A stretch of DNA of 64,000 nt from the NCBI GenBank assembly GCA_013398275.1, contig VZSE01005940.1, forward strand, positions 20,314 through 84,313. The letters are read 5' to 3'. The position numbers and the translations under genes are program-made. Source of the stretch: Promerops cafer. Its lineage: Eukaryota > Chordata > Aves > Passeriformes > Nectariniidae. This document shows, in pieces, positions 1 to 10,372 of this stretch. The notes beneath the pieces were generated by a model. That model saw only the letters and a list, made by a program, of their open reading frames with translations, was not told the origin of the DNA and did not search any database. Position 1 is the first letter of the stretch. Each line of letters opens with the position of its first letter.

Positions 1-610
1 CACTCAAGACTTACTTTCGCAGTTAAGAAATTTCCTGCTGTACTAATTATTCTTTTTTTATTATTTTATTTTTGGTTGCAGTCCTTATTTCAAGAAAAAA
101 AAGTCAGTGTTCAGACTAATCTGGAGTAGGCTGAAGAGTAAGCCTGCTGTAACTTGTGGATATCAGACTGTTCTTCAGTGATTTTCCAAGCTGTTTCCAA
201 ACTGGCCCTCCATGACTGCTTCCCTTTTCCTCTTCCAGCAGGCTCTGGCAAACAGAAGCTCCATGGCCATTGAGTCCAGGGACAGCCAGCAGCACTGCTG
301 GAGGGGGGTGGGCAGGGGTGGCAGGGGAACCAGAGTTGGGAAAGGGGGAAATAAAACCAAGGTAGAGGGGACTGTTGCATTGAAAGCAGTTTAGCAAAAA
401 GCGCTCTTGTTGGACAGCTTTAAGAACAATGTGAATGAAAACTTAGCAACTTGGGTAAGAATCTTGGAAAATTCTATAAATGTATACTTGAAATTCTGTT
501 TGTATTAAAAAAAATGCATTTTCTTCTTTCTTTTAACACTGTGTAAAAGAACATTATGCATGTGAGTGGTTTGAGAATTAAATGGTTTAATACTCAGATC
601 CTTGTCTGTG
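1..610 (+). other. Non-coding left edge; possible 3' UTR end of a plus-strand neighbour
   Basis: No convincing coding exon is visible here; the open frames are short and overlap on both strands. The stretch is AT-rich at both ends and ends in a plus-strand ATTAAA (577-582) followed by a GU-rich stretch. In other amniotes ZBTB37 lies tail-to-tail with SERPINC1 on the opposite strand, so this may be the end of its 3' UTR. That assignment rests on synteny and the hexamer alone; no ZBTB37 coding sequence is seen. Confidence 0.25.
577..582 (+). terminator. Candidate polyadenylation signal ATTAAA (plus strand)
   Basis: ATTAAA is followed after about 20 bases by a T/GT-rich stretch (about 600-615), the usual hexamer plus downstream element arrangement. 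It would fit the end of a plus-strand transcript converging on SERPINC1. Such hexamers are frequent in AT-rich DNA, so support is modest. Confidence 0.3.
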
Positions 611-2166
611 TCTTATAGCTGACTGGTCCTTACCCAATGTGAATTTTCCTCCTGGTCCTAGCTGTGGGCAGCTCCACACTGTCCTAAGCTGAGCAGCTGG
701 AGAGAGGTTGCTCAGTGCCAGGCTGCTGTTCCTGTCAACTCAGATGGCTTCTGTCCTTTTTGGATGAATTTTGTCTCACCTCTTCAGCACACTCAGCCCT
801 TTTCAGTCTCCCCAGGAGAACAGGCCCTGTACTCTTGCTGCAGGCCAAGTTTTGGATGTTTTCCCAGCTGCCTATGGCAGGGGAAGTGTTTTGGTTCAGT
901 GCCATGCAAGGGAGGCCCAGGCACTGCCTCAGCTCTCCTCTTTCACCAGTGTCCACCTCCAGAGCCTGGAGCACAACTGAAAAAGGCAGAGATTACAGGA
1001 GGTTGTGTCTCAGTGACGTTCACAGGCAGAAGATGGGATCCAGCAAGAAAAGCCACAGTGGTAACTGCCAGAGGAGGGCAGGGAGAGGGAGAGCTGCTTT
1101 CTGAACTCCTTGTTCTTTTCAAAATGCTTCCCCTTTTCTCCCAGGGTCCCAGCCCATCACAGCTGCTTTCCAAGGTACTGCTCCAGGGGAGCATGTACCT
1201 AAAGGAGCCCTTAAAGGACACTTCTCAGATGTGTACAGTTTGCCACAACCTGTGGGACAATGGAGGAGGTGGCTCTCCATGTCCCAGTCACCCACTACTT
1301 GCACAGGTGCTCAAACAGTCCTACTAGGAACAGGAAAGAGTCAAACCCCTGACAGCTTCCAAAACTAGAGACCCAGTGACCAAAGATCTGACATACCAGC
1401 TCTGTCCAAGTTAACTCCCTCACTGCTTGGCTGCTCTAGCAATTCCTGCCAAGAGAAGCCTTTACAAAGGTGGATATTTCGCTGGTCCTACAAAATCCAG
1501 AGTAAATGGCCCACTGGGGAGTGCAACTCACTGTCTGCACACACCACTTCCATCACCTCCTGAGGACAGGAACTGTGCTTTCACTGTCTGTCTGGTTTGA
1601 AACAGCTGCCTGAAATGGAGAAATCTTCTGCATCTTCAGGACAGCCCTGCCAAAGGTCCTACAGCAATACAGCCACCCTGAGAAGACAAGAGGTCTGATC
1701 ACATGTGGCCTGGCAGCAGGCCAGCACACTTCAGCTCCTGGAATAAACTTGCAGGTGAAATAATTTATCAAAGCTACAGGTACTGGTTACCTTACCTGGG
1801 CACTGTCGTGGTTCACGGGCACTGCTGCTACAGTAACTGCTAGATGAAATCTTAATATTAAAAAAGAGTTTCGAAGCCTTGGCTATGCAAGACTGTCCCT
1901 AGTGACTCTCAGCACTTGGGCACACAGGATACACCAGAGCTGCTGGCAAGCAGGGCACAGCTGTTTGGCAGCTCTTCCACCCACATGGAGCTGCAGAAGG
2001 GTGTTACTAGCCCAGCCAGCACAAGCCTTATGGCTGCTGCTGATCCACTCACCTTTCTGCTGTGGGGCCCCATTTGTTGGGAAAGAAGAATTTAAATAAG
2101 TCTAGCAAGTGGCTTAGTGTAAACTGTGCATTCAGAGAGCAGTCTGTTACATACAGATCTATAGGT
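611..2166. other. Non-coding intergenic stretch downstream of SERPINC1
   Basis: About 1.5 kb of moderately GC-rich sequence. Several open frames of 60-190 codons run through it on both strands, but they overlap one another, lack recognisable domains and have no supporting splice structure. I see no RNA gene and no clear repeat family here. Confidence 0.5.
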
Positions 2167-2172
2167 TTTAAT
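2167..2172 (-). terminator. SERPINC1: Candidate SERPINC1 polyadenylation signal (ATTAAA on minus strand)
   Basis: The plus-strand TTTAAT reads ATTAAA on the minus strand, about 320 bases past the SERPINC1 stop codon, and is followed on that strand by a TGTATGT element. No AATAAA was seen closer to the stop. The known mammalian antithrombin 3' UTR is shorter, so this is tentative. Confidence 0.25.
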
Positions 2173-2491
2173 GAACCAAGCGATCAGAGTTACAGAGGGT
2201 TGGGCACAGGAAGGACAGCAATGCTGGACTTGGGTGCCACAAAAATACTGGTGCCAGATGAAATTCAGCTTTCCTTGCCACAGAGGACAGGACAGGTGAG
2301 GTGACCTGTGAGCCCCCTCACCTGACATGGCAGGGAGGAGCAGGGACAGCCCAGCTGGATGCAGTCCCTCCCTGCAGCTGGCACCAAACAGCAAGACCAA
2401 CTACCCCAGAAGCAGCCCATGCTTTGTGGCAATACCCCACCTCCCCTTTTCCTGAGGCAGAGGAGGGAGAAGTGAGGCCGTACCAGCCCCT

Positions 2492-2665
2492 TTAGGAGCA
2501 AGGATCAGCTATCCTGCCCATGAAGATGATGGTGTTGAGGGTAGCTTCCCGGATGAAAAGCAGGAAGGGCCTGTTGGCATTGAAGATTTTTCTGTTCATA
2601 GGGAAGGAACGGCCAGAGATGGTGACAGCTGTAGCAGCTGAGGCCTCGCTGCCTTCTTCATTCAC
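2492..2665 (-). CDS. SERPINC1: SERPINC1 last coding exon: reactive centre loop and C-terminus
   Basis: Begins in phase 0 with VNEEGSEAS, the serpin hinge, followed by the reactive loop with TAVTISGRSF, in which Arg is P1 and Ser P1'. It then carries the serpin signature NRPFLLFI and the ending FMGRIADPCS before a TAA stop. The penultimate residue is the Cys that pairs with the Cys of exon 5 in the known structure. Compared with human, the loop just after the cleavage bond differs (SFPMN versus SLNPN). The acceptor is GGTAG before GTGAATG. Confidence 0.97.
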   Translation of the reverse strand: MNEEGSEASAATAVTISGRSFPMNRKIFNANRPFLLFIREATLNTIIFMGRIADPCS

Positions 2666-5600
2666 CTACCAACCAAGAGAGAAGATGAGATTAAAATACA
2701 GGCATTATGCAGCATGGAGAGGGCTCACCCTCCTCAGAACGCAGGGGCCAGCCTCCCTCCAAAGGCCCAGACTGCTGAACACTGTAGGTTCAGAGCTATT
2801 TTTTTTCCCTTTACTATTTGTTTTTAGAAAGCAAGAGGAAGACATAATGGCACAAAACAAGGCTCACCTCAAGGAAGGCTTTGTGGAAGGCCTCAGACAC
2901 GTACAGGTCTGTGCGGCCCTCTGCAATGATACCTGAAATACAAAAATATACACAGGTAAAACTGGGAGTTTGGAGACAGCTCAAGAAAGAGCACATTCCC
3001 ATCCTTCATGGCCTGGGATCAGGCAGAAGGCATAGCTGCTCAAAAACAAAAACATCCTCCTCCATGTGCAACTGACTGCTGAACTGCCATGTCTTCAGTG
3101 CAGAGCAGGGCTGAGTGTCCATGGTGGGACTTCACCAGAGAGTCCATCACTGACTGCAGCAACATAAAAATGCTTTCATGTTCTCGTTCCTCTGCTGCAC
3201 CTACTGCCATGCCACCTAGGGCATCTAGCACCTCTATCCTGCACTGCCCTATCTCCACATCTCACCTGGGAGTCTGGCGTTTTCTGGACTGAAGAGATCT
3301 TCCAGCCCCATTTTCCTCAGCTTTTCCTTGACACTGAAGCTGTCCTCAACGCGGAAGCGAGGGAGGTAGACGAAGAGAGACATCTCCTTCATGGAATCTA
3401 TCCAGCCCTGCAGCTTCTCCGATGTCAGGTCTCGCTCCACCTCCTCCAGCGCTGTCCCAGCACTGGGCAGGACCAGCACCATCGTGATGTCGTCCCCTTT
3501 GTAAGGCAGCTCCAGCACCTGGACTTTGTCCCGGGGGATGAATGCGTAGTGGAATTTGGACTCCTGGTACATAGTTGGGACTTGGCAGGTCTCACCACTG
3601 GCTTTATGAAATACATCCAGTTTTGTGTTTGTAGCTGGGAACTGCGATTTCCAGTGCCCCTAAAAAGGAGAGGGGGAAAACAAACATGAGCACCATGGCT
3701 CCTCCAGGGAAGTGTGCTGCTCCCCAGTTTTGTTAGCTTTTGTTACCTTAAAATAAATGGTGTTGACCAGGACTAAGACAGTGAGATCATCAATACCACT
3801 TTCTGGGATCACCTCTGTAATGCGCTTCTCTGTCTTATTAGCCACCCACTCATTAATGATCTGCCTGGAAAGTTCTGGCTTCTCCTAAAGGAAGAGACCA
3901 AAAAAAGGTTAAGCCAAGGGTTTTAAACACCTTTTTGTACCCCTCCTGCAGGAGAAGGTTCACAGGGTATGTGCTGGGGAAGGACAATGAAGCTTAGGTA
4001 TGAAGAGTGGGGACATGGCTGTGGGTAAGGTGAGCTGAAGAGAGGAGCTGCATCCCCAATTCCCTTTTGCCTTCACTCGTGTCCCACACACCCAGAGCAG
4101 AGCACTTCTGGGCAAAAGACAGGGATGGTCTGGGGGTAGGGAGTGGAACCAAGCAAAAAAAGCAAAATCCTGAGTAGTTCAAACTCACTTTGAAGTTCAA
4201 GGGCCAGAGTTTTGCTCCATAAACGATTTCACTGATGTTCTGGTAAGTCTCATTAAAGACCAGAGATTTCTCCCCGAAGAGACGGTTGGCTGATACCAGC
4301 TCTGAGGATTTGTTTGCTTTCTTGTAAAGGCGGCAGTTCAGCTTGGCAAAGAAGAAATGGATCTGATCCGATGTCTTCTCCGAAATGGTGTCAAATCGAA
4401 AGACCTGGACAAGCCAAACAGCAACAAGGAATCCATGAGGAGGCTCTTGTGCTCCTGGGCCCCAGAGGAAATGGTGGTGCAGCCTTTGACTCAACAGCAA
4501 CAAATCTGCAGGCCCTCAGAGCTTCACCCTCCACGTGTGGGAACCCAAATCTATGGAAAATCAACACATCACCAGCCCAAGACCTCCTTTGGAGAGTCCA
4601 AATGGAGAATTTAACTCTGCTCAGATGTGGAGGTGCTGCTCCTCTTTCCAACACCAGTTTTCTTGCTCTCTACACCCTGCCTTTGTCTGGCCCCAGTTTC
4701 CCCTTTAAGTGCTGTTAAAATTAACACGCTGTTCATAACCCCTTACTACACCCCAGAGATGAGCATTGCACCCACAGGGCCTAGAAGCAGCTCTTGGGTC
4801 ATACCAGGTCGTGGGAGGACTCACATGTGCTAAACCCTCCTGTGACAATGCTAAAGGCTGCTCCTTCCCAGGCAGAATTCTCATGGCCTGTTGAGTACTT
4901 CTGGTACATCTTATCTATTTTTACAGGGAATGGGAATTTGTAGCAATCATTTTGAGGGTAGATTTTTGCAGCATAGGGAATTTTTTGTCTGTTCCCAGCT
5001 GCCAGCTGCAAGGACAATTATAATTTGTCTACTGCTATCCAACCTCAGGGCTTTAAGGCACAGGAAATCCCACAGCACACTGCTCTTTATGAACCTCCAA
5101 GATCTTTGGCACTGTTTCCTGTAAAGCAAAGCTGGTGTTAGCAGCCATTTCATAGGAAAAAGAGGGATTAGGAGTGCAGGTGTGGGTAGCTCAATGGGAG
5201 AAGGCTCCCCTTCCAGTGGGAAGGGCTGCCCAGAGGGGAACACACAAGTGAAGATTTTGGAGATGTGGTTGTAGCTGCTCCACTCAGGCTGTGTGGATAA
5301 TGACAGGAGACCACCAACATTATTTGTTCCAGAGGTAGGATCTGTAAGGACAGCAACAGAGGGGACAAGCAGAGCAATTTGATTCACACCTCCTCATTGC
5401 AGGGAGAAAGGCTCCTCTGGGCTGAGGTCTCCCACTGGAGAAAAAGGTATGGGCAGCATCAAACCCCACATAGCAGGTGAGTTGTCAGGTGAGTGGGCGT
5501 GACATTGAGAAGGGTGCTGGGACAGGCAGGGAGTTAAATTAGCTGCATGGAAGAGCCAGAACTCAGAATTACCTCTTAGTCTGGGATCAGAACTATCCCC

Positions 5601-6551
5601 TGAGTATAGGGCCAACAGGCAGAGGGAGAGGGTCCCCATATACAGGCTGCCCTGCCCTGGAAGTCAGGTGGACTGCAAGGTCTCCTGTGTGTCTCATTTT
5701 TGTCCCAAGGAAGAGAGAGGAGGAATCTGAAAAAGTCCCTCTGCCAACAGGACTTGATATAATGGCTTTTCCTGTTTTTTACATAAGGAAAAACTTAGCT
5801 CAATCTGCAAGAAGCAAACTGTTGCCATTCCATTCCCTCACCTTCCAAATGGGCTTCCTTTCCTCCAGATGAAAACTAACCTCTCAAACCCAGGAATGCT
5901 GGATCCAAATAGGGAGTAAGGGGAAAGAGCTGGGATCTAAACAAATCCAGAGACTTGGGAGCAAAGAACTCCAGGGGCTTGGAGCAACCTGGTCTAGTGG
6001 AAGGTGTCTCTGCCCATGGCAGAGGGTGGAACGAGATGAGTTTTAAGGTCCTTCCAAGTTGGGATTTCCTTCCCAAGGCAAGGAGCCATCCTGACCCTGA
6101 GAGTAGGCATTAGCCATGATCACCTTTCCTGTCTTTCAGACCTGCTACAGGAAAAGGTTGAGGAATCTCCACCAACCTCCATGAGCTGCTGGAGGGTGCT
6201 GCCACAGGCTCCGAGCTTGGTCATGGCGAAGGCTGTGGAAATGCTGAGGGGTGACATGAAGATGTTTTCCCCATTGTCCTTGGAGTCAGCCAGGTACTTG
6301 TAGAAGACGACAGCAAACCGAGAGTTGGCTTTTGACAGCTCCCAGACCCGGGGGTTGGTGGACTCCGGGAGCTTGTCCTTGTCTGGCTCTTGCCCCTCAC
6401 CCTCCTGGGGCTTCTTTTCAGGGCTGCGATAGATGCAGATGGGGTTCACCGGGATGTCGCGAGGCTTCGCGGCGCAGACGTCTTCCACGGCGTAGCGCTC
6501 GGGGACAGCCAGCCCCCAGGCACTGAGCAGACACACCACAAAGAGACGCAT
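2492..6551 (-). CDS. SERPINC1: Antithrombin-III (SERPINC1), gene-level span of six coding exons
   Basis: Secreted serpin of blood plasma, made in liver, that inactivates thrombin and factor Xa by suicide inhibition accelerated by heparin. Exons on the minus strand: 6551-6177, 4404-4189, 3884-3747, 3659-3266, 2932-2868, 2665-2492. All introns are GT-AG, and the joined frame gives 453 residues (human about 464). Exon sizes of 216, 138, 394 and 65 match the known gene almost exactly. Visible features: a hydrophobic signal peptide at residues 1-17, six cysteines at the positions of the three known disulfides, a reactive loop ending in Gly-Arg-Ser (P2-P1-P1'), the serpin signature NRPFLLFI, and N-glycosylation sequons ANKSS, FNET and ANKT. 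The start is the first ATG of exon 2; the acceptor just upstream has the same phase as human intron 1, so a further short coding exon 1 may exist. Confidence 0.97.
2868..2932 (-). CDS. SERPINC1: SERPINC1 exon 6 (65 nt)
   Basis: Encodes the segment GIIAEGRTDLYVSEAFHKA followed by FLE, equivalent to the strand and helix just before the serpin hinge. It starts in phase 1 (the Gly codon is split with exon 5) and ends in phase 0 at GAG before GTGAGC. The size equals that of the known antithrombin exon. Confidence 0.96.
2933..3265 (-). other. SERPINC1: SERPINC1 intron 5
   Basis: 333-base GT-AG intron. No repeat or RNA gene is seen. A short unrelated open frame crosses it and is not supported. Confidence 0.85.
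3266..3659 (-). CDS. SERPINC1: SERPINC1 exon 5 (394 nt): central serpin beta-sheet region
   Basis: Runs from GHWKSQF to LFSPENARLP and ends one base into a Gly codon. It contains GETCQVPTMYQ, holding the Cys that pairs with the C-terminal one, and LPYKGDDITMVLVLP, a strongly conserved antithrombin block. Length is one codon longer than the 391-nt human exon as I recall it. Splice sites are TTTTAG before GGGCAC and CCAG before GTGAG. Confidence 0.97.
3747..3884 (-). CDS. SERPINC1: SERPINC1 exon 4 (138 nt)
   Basis: 46 codons in phase 0 from EKPELSRQIINEWVANKT to VLVLVNTIYFK. It carries the sequon ANKT (human N192 position) and the conserved serpin block NTIYFK. Acceptor TTTAG, donor GTAACA. 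The exon length is the same as in mammalian antithrombin. Confidence 0.97.
3885..4188 (-). other. SERPINC1: SERPINC1 intron 3
   Basis: 304-base GT-AG intron with nothing recognisable inside. The exon 3 frame stays open a little into it on the minus strand, which is chance. Confidence 0.85.
4189..4404 (-). CDS. SERPINC1: SERPINC1 exon 3 (216 nt): heparin-binding helix D
   Basis: 72 codons in phase 0, VFRFDTISEKTSDQ through YGAKLWPLNFK. It includes helix D with AKLNCRLYKKANKSS: the lysines and arginine equivalent to human K114, K125, R129, K133 and K136 are present and human R132 is Lys. The sequons NKSS and NET (human N135 and N155) are kept. The Cys in AKLNC pairs with the N-terminal Cys in the known fold. 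Confidence 0.97.
4405..6176 (-). other. SERPINC1: SERPINC1 intron 2 (about 1.8 kb)
   Basis: GT-AG intron; the donor on the exon 2 side is the unusual GTTGGT. It holds one CR1 3'-end fragment (5974-6066). Other open frames, including a 146-codon one at 4947-5387, show no domain or splice support. Confidence 0.8.
5974..6066 (+). repeat. CR1 LINE 3'-end fragment
   Basis: The text GGGCTTGGAGCAACCTGGTC, then TCTAGTGGAAGGTGTC, then GGTGGAACGAGATGAG and TTAAGGTCCTTCCAA is the typical avian CR1 3' tail in plus orientation. The copy is diverged and truncated at its 5' side, as is usual for CR1. Confidence 0.85.
6177..6551 (-). CDS. SERPINC1: SERPINC1 exon 2 coding part: signal peptide and N-terminal domain
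   Basis: 125 codons. MRLFVVCLLSAWGLAVP looks like a complete signal peptide. The mature N-terminus carries VCAAKPRDIPVNPICIYR, which keeps the heparin-site Lys/Arg residues equivalent to human K11, R13 and R24. Between the KK and LPES segments the chain is three residues longer than human, and the STNPRVWELSK block has Pro where human has R46. TKLGACGST lacks the human N96 sequon. An acceptor (TTCCAG before GACAATG) sits 4 bases upstream of the ATG at 6555/6556, so this is probably exon 2. Confidence 0.93.
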
Positions 6552-7264
6552 TGTCCTGGAACCAGAGAGAGAGCTTAGACAGGCGGCCTGTCTGTGAAAC
6601 CCACCTGCTGCCACAGCCCGCGGGCCCGTTCCAGCCAACATCACAGTGACAGGAGCCCCACAGTCCTCTCCAGTCATCCTTTTGCCCTGGACCTGCAGGA
6701 CAAATGAGCACAGACAGACAGCAGCAGGACAAGCCTGCCTGTGAGCACACAATGCTTTTAGAAGCAATACACTGAAACCAGTGTTTTCCCAGTGACCTGG
6801 GGATCCTCTTTTTTAAGCAGGAGGCTCAGCCCTGACAAGTTTGTACCGAAATGGATGATTTGAACTTTTGAGTCCTCCCCATTGGCCACTGAGGTGGCTA
6901 CAGTGTAAGGACCCTGCCAGGCTCACCTCAGCTTTACAGTACTTTTCAGATACTGATGTAGGAGATACTATGGCAGAGAAGAAAGGTGATAAGGAAAAGG
7001 TCTCCAAGGAAGTTGGTCCCTCCGTGGACTGAGCATCTCTAATCCCCAGAAAATGTACTTTATAAGCATGTATGGTGTAGCTGATGCATCACACCAATTC
7101 CTGTCCAAAGTTCATACCACCTCAATGCAAACTGGTTGTCTTTGGTACCTAAAAAGTGCAGACTAATGGTAATTACTGTGCTCCAGCAAAAGCAGGTCTC
7201 TGAAAATCTCCCAACAACAGAGATATAATTTATATTTTCCCCTTTGCTAAAGCACACTGAACCT

Positions 7265-7510
7265 CAAAATGGTTTCAGTTAAAAGGAACCTTAAATATCA
7301 TCTGGTTGCACCCCCTGCCTTTGCTAGACCAGGTTGTTCCAAGCCCCTTCCGACTTGGCCTTAGACACTTCCAGGGATCCAGGGGCAGCCACAGCTTCTC
7401 TGGGCAGCCTGTGCCAGGGCCTCCCCACCCTCAAAGAGAACAATTTCCTCCTAAATCCCATCACCCACCAGCTCTTGCAGCAAGGCCTCATGAGCCATCC
7501 CAGGGCCGAC
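7265..7510 (-). repeat. CR1 LINE fragment, minus orientation
   Basis: Reading plus-wise, AAAGGAACCTTAAATATCAT, GTTGTTCCAAGCCCC, CTTCCAGGGATCCAGGGGCA, TCTCTGGGCAGCCTGTGCCA and CAATTTCCTCCTAAA match the reverse complement of an avian CR1 3' region. It is diverged, without an obvious target-site duplication. Confidence 0.8.
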
Positions 7511-10189
7511 AGAGCATGTCCTGTGTGGTTCTAAGATGCCCTTTGCATGACTGCTTTGCTTATGTACCCCACAGGAGGAAGCTCAAGCACCACAGCCACA
7601 ACAGTCTGGGAAACAACTACTGGGAGGGGCTGGCAGCCTGCCCAGGTCTTGCCTGCTACAGGGCACTTTGTCAAATGTGTCTAAGTGGGGTAAGTCTCTG
7701 CCTGCCTCCACAAACTCACTGCCATGGCTATGAAGCATTGCCTTCTGAGAAACTAAATTAAAAGTCACCTGCATTTAGCACTGGTGACCTCCATGTCTGT
7801 GATCTTCCAGTGCTGGTGGGCCAGCACCTACTGGAGGAAAACAGGAGCAGCTCAAAGGCTGATCTGGGATGAAGACCTTTGGGTTCTTCCACAAACCCCT
7901 CCCTGGGCTCTTGGCCAATGACTTCATCTGTGCTCCAGTTACTCTGCAAAAGCAGAAACTACCTCATCTGGCACCGAGATTGTCTGGAGCCCCAAGGCTG
8001 TGTGATAGCACAGCAAAACATGAGGGACTCACTCAGGCCACAGCTCTCACTGGTAATGACACATGGATTATCTTGCGAAAGGTTTAGGACACATGCAACA
8101 CCACAAAGGGTAAAAAAAAAAATCTAAAAAGGGAGGGAAGTTAACCCATTACAAAAACAAAAAACAACACCCAGGCCAAGAGAAAGGAAAAATATTAAGA
8201 CAATTGAAAGTACTCCAGGAAGTGCTGCTCTTCCGAAACTTTCAATCCCACAGGAAAAGTCAGCCAGCAACAAGCCAGACACACTCCAGAGTTCTGCAAT
8301 CCTGGGGCCAGGAGCAGAGCCCTTCACTGCTTGCAGCAGCCCTCCCTCACCCACACTTGGTCCTGCAGCTCCAGCAGCATTGACGCACTTGTGGCCAGTC
8401 CCACCATGGAAAGGACAACCTCACCATGGTCCCTGCCCTGTCACTCCACTCACCTCCAGGGAAAGGCATGTCCTGACCCTGTCTGTACAAGGACAAACAC
8501 CTGCTTCTGTCAAGCCAGAAGCAGCTCGTGGTGTTTGCCATCACACAAAGTGCTGCTAATCTAATCTCAATTTAAAGACCAAAGCACAAGAGCGGGTAGG
8601 GCACCTCCATCCTCACTCTGTCCTCATTAAATGAGAAAGACTCCCTGTTTTCACTCTGCAGTAAAGCCCCGACTCCATCAATTCAGGGAAGATACAAGAC
8701 TTCATGCTAATGCCTTAAATCTACTTTACCATCCAATAAGGTTGACCTGGCCTCTGACACATCCAATCTTGTCTCTTACAGGCAAGAGCCCCTGCTGTTT
8801 CTCAGACCAGCTCTTTGTTGTAGCATTTGGCCAAAACCCACTCCTCCTCCCCCCACAGCTCTTCAACCTCCCTTTTCCTGTGCAGCACCGACACGCACTC
8901 CATGTGTCAGCCTGGAAGGATACCAAAAATATTCCCACAACAGCACTGCCTGACAGGGGTTACTGGCAAGGGGGAATGTAGAAATTAGAAAAGGTTCTTA
9001 CAAGGGTGAAGCAACAAAAAGTGCAGAAAGCCAAGACACAAGTTGCTGATTCAGCTCAAAATCAGAAGGCTCTGGGGAAGCATCGAGAAACTCCCCGATC
9101 CCTCAGCTGCTGTGCAACATGGTTGGGCTCTCACCAGCACACGCCATTTCCATCCCCCTGTTCCATGGCTGCAGGACAGGATGATTACCTGGGCTTACAG
9201 ACCCCCAGCAACCACCCTACTGAACCTACTGGGGCTACTGGTAGTGGTGGGAACGTCCCACCCACACACTGTGCTACACAGCCCAGCTAATGTAAAATAG
9301 CTCAAACCATATTGAGAATAATTTAAGCTCCTGAGAAACCTTCCCCACTGCCTCACACCTCAAAACCAGAGTCCCAAGCAAACCAGCAGTGCTCTTTTGC
9401 AGTCAGCAGTTACCCAGGGCATCCTGACTTCATTAACTGCCCTCCACACCACAGTGCTGCAGTCTGGGCATAAGTCAAGCCTGACAATTTAGAAAGCCAG
9501 CCTTCATGACAGTTAGGGTGGGAGGACCCTAATAGAGCAAAAAGCCACTCTGGCAGCACCTAAAATTCATAGGCTCCTACTAACGGAAAAGAAGCTGTTT
9601 CAAGGATTTAATTAATAATGAAACATGAGTGGAATCTGTTTCTCTTACCTGCCCCTGTACCTCCAGCCTTCTGCTTTTAGGAGGTAAATACAAATTTTTG
9701 AGAACAGTCTTGCTTGAGCCCAAAGCAGTTTCCCCACTGGATTTCTGTGCTCCAACAGAGCTGAGACAGCAGCAGGGGATGGTGGGAGGGGAGTAGAACA
9801 CTAAGGCCAAAGGCTGATGACCAGCTGCTGAAGGTTAAGCAAAGAGTAGGAAAAAGAGGCAATGTTTAGTTTGAAAGAGGTTTTAAAGTTCAATCTGACA
9901 AGGGAGAGTTTGACCACCTACCCCACACGAGTGCCACATGCCTTCAGTTTTTGCCAACAGAAAATGAACTGCTTATCCCATGAGAAAAACCTTAAACCCC
10001 TTCAAGAGTTTGAATAAAAATTATATAAGCAATTTGTAGATCTAATTTTGGGATCTTGTAGCTAAGCAAAATGTTTCCCCCATCTGTCCCAAGCCCTGTC
10101 ACCTGTTCCCTTTCCTGAACAGACACAAGTTGGAAGAAATTGCCCCACTTCACATTCTGCAGTTTCAAATACATCCCATCTTAAACACA

Positions 10190-10372
10190 CTCACCTGGAA
10201 CAGGCTCCCCAGGGAATGGTTACAGCCCCAAGACTGCCAGAGCTCCAGGAGCATTTGGACAACACTTTCAGGCACAGGGTGGGATTGTTGGAGTGTCTGT
10301 GCAGGGCCAGGAGTTGGAGTCTGTGACCCTGGTGGGTCCTTTCCAGTCCAGGATATTCTGTGATTCTGTGAC
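10190..10372 (+). repeat. CR1 LINE 3'-end fragment
   Basis: Starts with CACCTGGAACAGGCTCCCCA, continues with GTGGGTCCTTTCCAGTCCAG-like text and ends with GATATTCTGTGATTCTGTGA, the short octamer-type repeat typical of the CR1 3' end. Plus orientation, 5'-truncated. Confidence 0.9.

Noticed and set aside
764..1327. 187-codon plus-strand open frame left of SERPINC1
   Set aside because: Several overlapping frames on both strands, no domain and no start or splice context; treated as chance in GC-richer DNA.
1802..1815. GTCGTGGTTCAC, similar to the start of a known avian LTR
   Set aside because: Only about a dozen bases agree and the following sequence does not; no LTR end or target duplication is seen.
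4947..5387. 146-codon minus-strand open frame in SERPINC1 intron 2
   Set aside because: Fully inside the intron, low-quality composition, no homology recognised.
6655..6700. GGCAAAAGG on the minus strand, resembling the human exon 1 end before intron 1
   Set aside because: No GT donor follows the motif; the match is a few codons only.
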